Below, piece after piece: positions 45,601 through 57,600 of a stretch of DNA of 64,000 nt. Position 1 is the stretch's first letter; the number at the start of each line of letters is the position of its first letter. The DNA comes from Hoplostethus atlanticus. Lineage: Eukaryota > Chordata > Actinopteri > Trachichthyiformes > Trachichthyidae. Both the position numbers and the translations under genes were made by a program. The notes beneath the pieces are model-generated. The model did not search any database, had not been told where the DNA came from, and saw only the letters and a program-made list of their open reading frames with translations. The DNA lies in NCBI GenBank assembly GCA_034670405.1, contig JAXDDX010000073.1, forward strand, positions 1 to 64,000, written 5' to 3'.

Positions 45601-48600
45601 GACTGATTGACTGATTTCTCTGTTCTGTTTTCCTTTGTATGACCAGTTAATCAGGGCTGCAAGTCGTGTCTGATAGAAGACTTTGTGCAGGTATACTCAC
45701 TGGCAGAGGGCATCCGAACATGGATGGTGAGTGTTATCGGAAGGACTCATCTAACTGGATACATCTCTTGATTTTCAGCTAGTGAATTTATATATAATAA
45801 TGCTGCTGAATCGTTATTGTGATAATGTGTTGCTCTTTGTTGTCAGTTGGAGATGAAGCAGAGAAACCTGGTTGGCAAAATGAATGTTCCCAATGAGAAG
45901 GAGGGGGTTCCTGATGAGGTTACTATGGAGACACTGGGTTAGGACTCAAGCTTAAGCAATGCCCAACCTCTTTTTTTTTTCCAGGTGAACTCGGTTGTGT
46001 TGCTCACTCTTTTCCTTTCTCTCTAGCTGAGGTGTGCATTGAGAAGAGCCTCTTGCTGTTCAGATTTGCCCCAAGTGGAGCAGCATGCCAGGACAGTGAC
46101 TCATCCAAGGCTGTAGAGGGCAGCAGTGCTTCACTCCTCCGCTCGGGTTCAGTCTCAGAAGGAGACTTCCAAGCCAGCCCCTCACTGGCAGCAGCGCCCG
46201 GGGTAGACAGTGAGGCCAAGGTTACAGCTACAGGACAGAGCCAGCCATCCAGTGCTCAGGCCCAAAACTCTACTTCCTCCTGGGCCCAGCAGCCAGGGCC
46301 ATCAGGGCTCCACAGAGAGCCTCTCATCCCAGACAGGGGAGCCAGCGTCCCCCTCCACCTTCCCCCGCAAAGCTCCCTTCAGTCGTGGACGCCTACGCCT
46401 GCTCTCCTTTCGCTCTATGGAAGAGCCCCGCATGGCCCCTTCTGTCAGGGAGCGCTACCCCATACTCAAACACATCTTCAACTTCATGAGAGACCAGGCT
46501 CTCACAACAGCAAGGTAACTGATCACCAACCTCTCTATTAGTGGACAGGGGAATCGGGTTTGTTTGCATGTTTCGTTGACATAAACACTTAAGTGATCTG
46601 ATCCTTCTTCCTGCAGCATTCTGCAGACCTTGTCCCTGAACAAAGCCCAGGCTCTGAGTGTGTGCAAGGTCCTGGAGACAGTTCAACAGTGTTTACGTTC
46701 CCTGGGACAACCACATCTCTTCCAGGCCCCCTGCATTCTGTTCCTACAGGAGCTGCTGGCATGCCAGAAAGACTTTACTGGGTATAGGCAAACAGAATAT
46801 TTTAAATTCAAGCAGAATACAAGTCAGTTAATGAATTTATGAATGAATCTATGGTCTAAGAGAGCTCAATAAATATGTACGAACATGAACAACTCTCCCA
46901 AAAGTTTTTTTTTACACTGAAATGAGCTTTATCCTGTAGTAGTTTTATCAGTTAAGAACAAATATACTTTTACATTTTGTCTAATTGTCTATGGAGCAGC
47001 TCTGTTATCTTGAGAGTGTTGTTTGTGTTCACAAATATCAATTGTCTTGGACGATAGGTGTACCACATATACATTTTTGGGTGGAATGGGATTTGCCTTT
47101 AAGTTTTTATCAATCTGCATAACCTTGAATATGCTGACATACAACGATGCATTTTCTTCTCCTTTGTCTTCCTCAGTTATTTCTCTCAGTTAACAAGCAG
47201 TGGGCAGGAGCTAAGAGAGGAGGTAAAACGCTCCTACCACCAACTGGTGCTCATGCTGGTGGAGGCAGTGCAAGGTTTCAGCAGCCTCAATGAGAAGTAA
47301 GGCTCTCGTCCTTTGAACCCACCATGTTGCATTCACATATATTTTCACTGAAATTAAAAATCAATCACAGCACTAGCCATGATATTATTATTGTAACTGC
47401 TATGTATATGTGTTTTAATGGTGTAATCTGTCCCCCATCACTCCTACCCAGAGCCCTGCTCCCAGCCCTGTCTTGTGTGCAGACCTGCTTGTTGCACCTC
47501 CTAGATATGAGCTGGGAGGTGCAGGACCTCCCCCTCTTCCTGCAGATCAAGCTTCCTGACCTCCTACTTAGCATGTCCCAGGAGAACATCAGCGTCCATG
47601 ATATCGCTATATGGTAATATCGGGCAATAAGGCACCACCTAGTGGAAGGGAGGGGTTCTGCAGTTTGTTTTTCCTAAACGCTTTGCATTATTTTAGCAAT
47701 TATTTGGGCATTTTGAAGATTTGTTCTAGGATTTTCTGATAATACATTATAATGAAAAAAGCCGAGATCTCATTCAAGAAGCACAACTGATGGTCTTACA
47801 ACTGATGGTCTTACAAAATGTCAACACACGTAACTGCTTTGTGCTCCATTAGTCACATTTTTAAAGCTCTCAAGCTCAGTGTACCGCACACTTTTAGAAA
47901 TCCTTCTCAGTAGACTAGATCTGCTCGACATCAGTACATGTTGGGTACAGAACACATTACAGATGGTTGTCGTATTCATTTGACCATTCGATATTTAGAT
48001 AAATGTCTGGAACACCTGTTACCTTTTTGATATTCTAACATCTAAACATTGAGCCAGAATGAATGATAATTTCTGTGATTTAATCTCCTCTTCAGTCAGT
48101 GGACAGAGGAAGACGAAATAGCAGACTACAAGAAGAACCAGGACTGGATGGATGAGTGTGTGGATGGGATGTTTGAGAAGTGGTATGACAAGATCGATGA
48201 GGAGGGCTCCATGGAGGACAGGAGAAAGGTACAGTATATTACAAAGTGGACAACATAGTCAATAGCACAGAAAGAAAATTGTCTCCTGTAGGAGCTGACA
48301 GGGGGGAAAAATTGGCACTCAGCTTAGTGCCTGACTGGCCCATGTTCAGGTGTTGCTGTCTGCTGTCTCCTTGTTCTTTTGTGTGCAACCGAGAATAGCT
48401 TGCAGAAGCACCCTTTGTGCCATGAAGAGGGGTCTTTTGGCATGAATGCAACCCTCACCACGAAGTGCATAAGTATTGTGCATGTGCATAGGGACATGGA
48501 AAAATAGTTAAGACAGAGGCATTGCCAACCTATGCCTTCAAACTAAAACGATAACACATATAGCTGAAAAGCAGCCAGTGGGGTCCAAGGCCATGGGTCA

Positions 48601-51600
48601 TACAGACACAGATGCCTGAGTTATCACAATTTGCAAAATTGCCAATTTGTCCTGACACACTTTTTTTTTTGCATATCTTCGCTGTCAACTTGATTTGTGT
48701 GTCCAAATGGTTATGTGTATCAACATTTTCTGGAATAGCCATGATGTAGGCAGTTGAAGTATGCTGTGTGTACAATTTGGTGGAGATTGTGTTATTACAA
48801 GGTTGGCCATAACCATATGTGGTCTGACTCCATCCCAAACATTTTGTTTGCACGTATTCACCGTCAATTTTGTTTGTTTGTGTTTGGAATTTCAAAAGTC
48901 TGTGCAATAGGCGTAATCTTGGAAGTCCATATAAGCTGTATGCACAATTTTGTGGCTGTTTGGATCTTTGTGGGAGAAATGGTGAAAAAGAGGTTTTGCA
49001 TAAAAATCTAAATGGTGAAATAAAAAAATACATGGAAGGAAAATCTTAACAAAGACAGTAGGGTTCTCACTTGGAATACTACCACTGCTCTAGCTAACCT
49101 GTTCAACTAATGGTGGATTGAAAATTGGACATATGGCGCAAGAGTATCTTTGGTTTGCATTCAATATTTACTGTAGGAAGATACCCCCGCTATTCAAAAT
49201 CCAAACAAAACCTTGAGACAACACCTTCTGTATTTGCTAAGGAGAACCCAGGATCTTAGCAAAGTTCTAGTGAGTTTGTGACATATATTTACTAACGCTC
49301 TTTAACAACAGTTTCTAAATATTAGTTACACATAGTAACATCTAATTTACCAAATGATAATCCTCTTTAAAAAGAGCAGTAAAGTCAGCTGATCATCATG
49401 CTATGTGCATTAAATGTATTTACCTGGTCCTGTCCACAGATGCACATGTTCATAGCACGCTACTGTGACCTGCTGAATGTGGTGATCTCCTGTGACGGCT
49501 GTGAGAGGATGGCCCCCTGGCACCGCTACCGATGTCTGCAGTGCATGGACATGGACCTCTGCAAGACCTGCTTCCTCAGTAAGCTCACAGACTACAGGAT
49601 ACTACATGAACAGACACACAGGGGGAGCTGGTAGACTTGATGTTGTGACTGGAAGGTGGCTGGGTTCAAATCCCACGACCGGTCGGGGAAAGGGAATGAG
49701 CAACACTCTCCTCCCTCAACAACTACTGTCAATGCTCAAGATGTTTGGTGGTCAACAGTAAAGGACTGTGGTTGTACTGGGCAACTCCCGGGTGCGTACG
49801 TGTATAACTACATTGCAAAAAAGTGGACTTACCCTGAATAAGTAAATGTTAAAAGGTGCTTGCTGAGCATCCTATCCAATTGATGACCTGTGGGTTATCT
49901 GATGACTGTAAAGTCCAATGCGGGATGCACTGTCTGCCATAGACAGTGCAAAGTAAAGCCTGTTAGCGTTGAGTTTTAGGTTAGAACAGAAGTGACTCTG
50001 CTTGTCTTCGGTCACAACGTGAAAGCTCATCTGTTCAAGGAACACTTCATGTTGCACTCTTCCCGCTGAATGAGTTCCCTTCTCTACTCACGTTCTGTTC
50101 TGTGTTTTCCTAACATTTGCTTTAACATCATTATTCTATGGTCATAGGAATATTGTTAGGGCACTAAGGCCCTGACTTTTGTACTCTCTTTTTGGTTGCT
50201 TGTATGTTTTGGTCGTATAGGAATGTAAAAGTACTGTTGCACTCATTGAACGTTACTTTGGATAAGAGTGGCAGCAAAATGCTTTAAAGGTAAATGTCAA
50301 TGTCTGTGTTTTAATACAGGTGGTGCCAAGCCTGAGGGCCATGAGGATGACCATGAGATGGTGAACATGGAATACGCCTGTGACCATTGCCAGGGCCTCA
50401 TTGTAGGCAGCAGGATCAACTGCAACGTTTGTGAAGACTTTGACTTGTGCTTTGGTTGTTACAACGCAAAGAAGTATCCTGACAGGTGACACACTTCAAG
50501 TTAAATCTAACACTTTCACTATGCACACTTGTTTTTTTTCACCACTGAATACCCATTAACTTTCTGTTTGTTTTCCCAATCTCCAGCCACCTGCCCACCC
50601 ATCGGATCACAGTGTACCCCATGGTGACCATACGCATCAGTGACCGTCACCGCCTGATCCAGCCCTACATCCACAACTACTCCTGGCTGCTGTTTGCTGC
50701 GCTGGCCTTGTACACATCAGACCTGAGCAGTGAGAAGCAGCTGGAGGGAGAAGCCGGGGATTCCAACACCCTGACCGAGGCCTCAGCCCTGCAGACGTGC
50801 TGCTCCCAACTCATCACTGAGTGCTTACTCAAGGGACAGACTGGCAAAGGTAGGTCAGGCCAGTGTTTTGTTTGTTAAAGGAGAGTGGGCATTCCTCTCC
50901 CCTTGGCATTTTGTTCTATGGAGTATGGATTGAGCTCTCCATTAATTTGTCCGTCCATCTGTCACACACTGTATCTCAGTTACTGCTGATGGGATTTTCA
51001 TGAAACTTGGGAATGATTCATCTCACCACTGCATTCTGCCATTTTCAAAAATGCACTGATTGGCCCAACGAGGCACTACAAATACCGGTCAAAACAAGAT
51101 GGCATATTTGTTACTACTTGAGTGGAACTGCATCATTCATGGGGGACGACATGTTTACTGTTGCCTTGTTTTCTTTATTGAGACAGATGGTACTAAAGCT
51201 AAGAGAGAGAAAGTCTAGGGGAAACACAGGAGAAGACTCAATCGGAGATTTGGGAGTGTAGGGAAACCTAGCAAATGGATGACATGTTGAGACCAATGGT
51301 TCCTCCAATGGTATTCCTTATTGAAATTACAAAAACATTAAGATAGAAAACCCTTGTTCATATAGTTTTGTCCTTTGTTGTTGTCATTGGTACTCATCAG
51401 GGTTCTAGCCATGCTGATCCAGTGAGAACTGTCTTTGTCAAACCTCTCTTATCCTCCATGTAGGTCTACGGTCCTCGGCCTTGTTTGCATTGCTGTCCTC
51501 CAACGAATCGGCTTCTGATAGCGAGCTGTGTCCGGTGTCTCCTGTGTCCTCCCAGGAGCTCAGTACCACCACTGACACCTCCTCTCTACCCGGCAGCACT

Positions 51601-54600
51601 GCAGCCATCTGCTCCCCTTTATCTCCCATGGGCAGGGTGAGGCACATCACCCATGTTATAAGATAATGATCCCCGTGAGGGAACTGGGTCATTGCAGCAG
51701 CAAGGTGTAGGGCATAGATAAGAAAACATTAAATTGAACAGATTGAAGATGAAAGAAAAAGTGTCTTTGTCATCATATTGCCTTGAAAGAATATTTGCTA
51801 AGTTGACTATTGACAGATGTACAGGTTAACAGATGCTTGCAGTTTACAGATCTATAAATTTACAGTCCAGTGCAAGTGCATATATGCAGGTTGTGCAAGT
51901 GTACATCACATGTTCCCCTTCTGATTGTTTTTATTACCTCTAGAGTAAACCATCAGAGAAGGAAAAGAAGGCTAAAGAGGTAGGCTCCCCTCCCCTGGCT
52001 CCTCCAGAGGTGTCCTCTCCCCCAAGCACTGGGGAGGAGGGAAAGCTGGTGACCCAAGACACCCTGGCTCCTCCAGAGGTGTCCTCTCCCCCAAGCACTG
52101 GGGAGGAGGGAAAGCTGGTGACCCAAGACACCCTGGCTCCTCCAGAGGTGTCCTCTCCCCCAAGCACTGGGGAGGAGGGAAAGCGGAAGCTGGTGACCCA
52201 AGACACCCTGGACTCCTCCAGCCTCAGCCAGACCCCTTCTGTGTCCAGCGAGGACACCCTCTCTCCTGTGGTCAGACGTAAGAGCTGATGATGATCGCAC
52301 TCATTTCTTCATTGATGATTTAGATTATCAAATAGATAGCTGGATCAATCCTATGTTTTTAACTGTTTACAGCTTCAGAGTCTGGTTCGGGGACAGTCAC
52401 CTCTCCAGCTTCCGACATCGTCAAGGATCCAGAGGAGAGGCTGGCACAGGTTCCCCTCCAGGAGCATGTGTTTTCAGAGTGCTCCAAAGAGAGGATCTTG
52501 GGGCTTCTGGCTGCCATGCTGCCTCCAGCCAAACCGGTATGATACTGAGGATCCATTTTTAAGGTTGTTTTGGGAATACAAAATAATCTTTAATACTGTA
52601 CTATAATACTAAACGATACTTTTGAATGGGTACAACAAGACTCAAACAATGAAGGTCCTCTATTACAAATCTAAACACGGAACTGGACTGGCAAATATTT
52701 GACTTGTTCACAGAGCAATCCTGGATAAAGTGCAGGAAGGCTATATGGCACTAAAGGCCTCCGCCTATAATGTGCAAATACGTTTTCACCAGAAGGATTG
52801 AAATAAAACCATGACAATGTTCTGTGAAACAAAGAGCAAACATTAAAAGAAGAATCCACCCTTACTCTGTTCTATATCATCAATTTATGATGTTCAGTGC
52901 ATTCCAGGAGTTATTTTGTGATTAAAGTTTTTGGTGTACCCACTTTCCCTCAACCTGCCTCGTCTACTTCTACTTCAGTTAGTGAAGTCTCTCTCATATC
53001 CTCAGGGCAGCACCTTGTCTCTGTCCAGTCTGAGCTCCATCCTGCCCCAGCTCTTCAGGGCAGTCATCTCCAACGCCGGCTGTCTCAACGAGACCTACCA
53101 CCTAACCCTGGGTCTGCTGGGACAGCTGCTGCTCCGGATCCCTCCCACGGAGGCCGACACTGCCGTTACCGAGGCTCTGGCCGACAAATATGAGTTGCTG
53201 ACCCAAGGAGAGGCAGCCTGGCACAGACACCCAGGGCTGGAAGACCACCCAGCTGCTCTTCAGCCTAGGGGCCGTCTGCTTAGACAGGTAAAAGGCAACC
53301 CGATCTTATCATGGAAAATAATGTGGTGTAGGTTTATAAATCCATTGTCTCGGTGACTCCTGACTAGTTATTTTCCTCAGCTCCTCTGATAAAACAAAAA
53401 TCCAATAACCTACCAATTCTTACCTTTTTCATAAAGTTCTAGCCTACATTATTAGCTCTATAATTTAAGCAATATCATGGTGATTGCTAGCACTTTAGAA
53501 TAAGTTTTATTATTATAAAGTTTTTTTTTTCTAGTCACACAATATAAGATAGAAAGCTTTCCAATTTTAGGCTGCTTAGATATTCATGGAAATTTTATTT
53601 TTTTATGATTGATAATCTGTTATCTGTTAGAATCAAAAGGTACGCCTGTGCTTTCCCATATAAATTAGGCCTTTGATCAAGTTACTGTATTTCTGTGTGA
53701 CGACAAGAGCTGCTTCCCTCAGATGCAAAACTGCTACTCGTCTCCTCATCACAAAACATTGACACCTCTGGCAATATTAAAATTGTTTATTTTAACCTAC
53801 AGTCTTACAGTGAAACTACAAGAGAAACTTTTGCCACCCATTGGCTGTGATTTGTTATCTTGATAAAATGTCTCGTCTTTCTCTCCCTTTCCTGTGTTTT
53901 CTAGTCGTATTGGTCTGGATTGGGCATGCTCAGTGGCAGACATTTTACGCAGTCTGAACGCTTGTCCCCAGTGGAGCGCGGTCATCGCTGCCTTCACTGA
54001 CCATTGTATCCAGCAGCTGCCACACACTCTCAAACGCACCAACCTGTTCACCTTACTGGTGCTAGTGGGCTTCCCTGAGGTAGACTATTAACCAGTAACT
54101 CTCTTACAGAAACCAATTTAAAGCACTGCATAACGAGAGGCTTGTGCTTCCCGACATTCAAAACCATGCGTGACTCCCTGTGTGTCTGTCAGGTGCTATG
54201 CATGGGTACCCAGTCGGTGTTTATCGACAATGCCAACGAGCACCACCACATGATCCTGCTCAAGCATTTCACAGAAAAGAACCATGCTGCTGTGGTGGAC
54301 GTCAGGACACGCAAGAGGAAAACAGGTCAGTAGAGTAGTAGCAACCTAACTCCACCTGTGGTAGCACAGTGTTGTTGTATAGCTCTTATACAGCTGCTCC
54401 CAAGCACCTAATAAATATGTAATTACCCTTTGTGTGCTTCCTCCTCTTTTATAGTGAAGGACTACCAGCTGATCCAACCCCAGGACTCCAGCACCACAGG
54501 CCTCCCGGGGCAGTCGGAGGGCCAAAGCTCCCCACAGGCCCTGCTCAGCCGCTTTCTCAACAATTTCACCTCCATCATCAGCCACCTACTGCAGACCAGC

Positions 54601-57600
54601 CAGGACGACGCCTCTCCTGATGCCGTGGAGGCCTCCTGGGTCCTCTCACTGGCTCTTAAGGGCCTCTACAATACACTCAAGGTAACTGACCTGGCCTGTG
54701 AATCTGATAGCATCTTACCACATTAGTTATACTATCCTTATCAAGGCATGAGGCAAGGTAAGGTAAACTTTGAAGTAGATGAATCTATAATAAATTACCC
54801 TGTAGATAGTTTCCTTATACTATGTTGTACCTGTGTGTAGAAGCATGGAGTGGAGCAGGCCCAGGAGGCCATCCAGCAGTCAGGCCTGACCCAGCTGCTG
54901 GTCAGGAAGTGCAGCAAGGGGACAGGCTTCAGCAAGCTGTGGCTGCTGCGAGACCTGGAGATCCTGTCCATCATGCTCTACTCCTCCAAGAGGGAGATCC
55001 ATTCCATGGCCCAGGACCCCGAGCGAGACGAGAGGGAGCAGGACAAGGAGCACGACTCGGATCACTCCAGCTGCTGTGCCGATGACCCCGACCCCAGCCG
55101 GCCTGACCCCCTGGAGGGCTTGGACGAGGAGACGAAGATCTGCTTCCAGGTGAAGAGGGATTCTAATGGAGGGGCGGGGCTTCCTTGCAGCTTTTCCAAA
55201 TCACAGCCCCGAATGGCGTTTGTTTGGTTGGCGGTTCAACTGGTTTCATTCTTTCACTCCGTCTGTACATTTAATAATGCATGCAGTGCTATATGGTATA
55301 TAACTTGTGTCTGTTTGGTGCAGATCACTCATGATGCCTTAAATGCTCCTCTGCACATCTTGCGAGCGATGTACGAGCTGCAGATGAAGAGGACCGACTC
55401 CTTCTTCCTGGAGGTGCAGAAGAGGTCCGCGTCAACTTCCAAATGCTTTCCTTTTTAATTTACATTCCTTATAAAACTCGCCATATAAAATGTTTTACAA
55501 TGGTATGCTACTGCCTTTGTGTGATTTTCAGATTTGATGGTGACGTGATCAAAACAGACGAGACGATCCGTACGCTGGCCCAGAAGTGGCACCCTACCAG
55601 GCGGCCTCGTTCTGAGGAGAGGAGCACCAAGGCTGTAGACACTGACATGATTGTGGTTTCCTGCGTGGTGAGGTGTTCAAGAGAGGGCTCTACAATGGCT
55701 GTTAGAGACATTACAAACATTACTGATTGTTAACTACAATAGCTGTTGACTGCTGCAGAATGGCTGTTAGGGACATTACTAATGGAAATACTACTACTAC
55801 AAGCAGGTTTTCAATCAGTGCTTCACACATGCAATTGCCTTGATCCCTTCCACAGTCCAAGCCCAGCCACTGTGAAAAGGCTACAGAGGAGATCAACGTG
55901 GTGGCCCAGAAGCTAATCACCAATTCAGAGAGCGACTTACAGCTCAGCTACGCCAAGCAGCGACGCACCAAAAGCTCAGCACTCTTGCACAAGGAACTGG
56001 ATGTGCGCAGCAATCGGGCAGTGCGTCAGTACCTGGTGAAAGTGAACCAGGCCATTGCCACGTTGTACGCTCGCCACGTGCTGGCCTCGCTGCTGGCCGA
56101 CTGGCCTTCAGGTGCAGCACTGAACGAGGAGGCCTTGGAGCTGACCGGAGCCTCCCACATGGCCTACATCCTGGACATGCTAATGCAGCTGGAGGAGAGG
56201 CCGCTCTGGGAGAGGGTGAGCAAGAAGGAAGGGTGTTGGCGTGCATGTGGGGTTTGTGTTGTGTTCACAATGGTGAATATTTCTTGCATGATTGATATTA
56301 GATTGGAATTATCCCAAGACACTGATATGATCCTGTTATGCCATGATCCATCAGATTCTCCAGAGAGTGCTGAAGGGCTGCAGCCAGAGTATGCTAAGCA
56401 GTCTGTCTCTGACTGCCTGCCAGTTCATGGAGGAGCCCGGTATGGCCGTGCAGGTCAGAGAGTCCAAACACCCCTATGACAACAACACCAACTTTGAGGT
56501 GGGTAAAACCAATCAGTCACTTAAGTCAGGGACTATAACTGAACATATGTTATGGCAGCGATATTCCCTCATTTATCATGCTGTCTGTCGTATTCTATGC
56601 ACTGAGATGATCATAAGATAAGCCTTGTAAGATTTAGGAGCATTTTGCAGCTGCATTTAGGAAAATTGTGCAGTATTGTATTGTGACCTTTCTCCATATA
56701 CTCTCTTATATGCCAAGTTGTTTCATTTTGAAGAGCGTGGCATGTCCTTTGTGTCTCTGCAGGACAAGGTGCACATACCGGGGGCCATCTACCTGTCGGT
56801 GAAGTTTGACTCCCGCTGCTACACAGAGGAAGGCTGTGATGAGCTCATCATGTCCAGCAGCAGTGACTTCCTCCAGGACCTCCACAACTTCAGTGGCTCT
56901 CCTCAGAAATGGTCTGACTTTGAGATCCCTGGTAAGAAAAAAAAAAACTGGTTTGTTGCTTTTCTGTGCGTGTATGCATTTGAAATAGTTCGACTGACAG
57001 TGTGTGTCTGAAACACGTTTACTGACATGTGACTTTTGTGTGTGTTTCTCTCAGGTGATACCCTGCACTACAGGTTTGTGTCCGACATGAGCAACACAGA
57101 GTGGGGCTACAAGTTTACTGTCACAGGAGGCCACAGAGGACGCTTCCAGACAGGTATGTTTAGACAGACACACATTTGGCATACAGTTGTGCAAATCCAC
57201 TTCAGCTCTCGGCAGAAAAAACAAAATAACATCTAAATTAAGCTTGAGGCTTAACTGTGTCTTTGCACTCTTGCTTTTCTTTAATCAGGTTTTGAGATCC
57301 TGAAGCAAATGTTAGCTGACGAACAAGTGCTCAGTCACCTGCCATTGGCTGACATCTGGGAGTGGCAGGTGGGCGTGGCCTGTCGTCAGACGGGGAACCA
57401 GCGGCTCAAAGCTATCCACTTGTTGCTCCGCCTCCTGCAGTGTCAATCTCAGACGTAAGGTTCCACCCTTGCCTATTTATTTTTCTCTGGTTCCTTCTTC
57501 TCCTTTCTCATACACACAAACACCTCATTCTGTCAGCAGTATAATACTCCTGGGACTGTAGGCATTGTTTATCTTAGCTGGGTTTGGGCACCTAAGTAAT

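Noticed and set aside
46260..46330. A small intron explaining the exon 29 frame change
   Set aside because: GT...AG pairs in the region would give introns of about 13-30 bp, too short for vertebrate splicing.
48530..49033. Minus-strand 167-codon ORF in ZZEF1 intron 33
   Set aside because: Composition and surroundings are those of a dispersed intronic repeat; no conserved motif or splice structure.
49640..49690. tRNA gene with box B GGTTCAAATCC
   Set aside because: No cloverleaf or box A at the right spacing; it fits the tRNA-derived head of a SINE.
51940..52300. Minus-strand ORFs with a repeated GCLGSPAFPPPQ unit
   Set aside because: Antisense of the 69-bp ZZEF1 coding repeats; any frame of a 69-bp repeat stays open if one unit lacks a stop.
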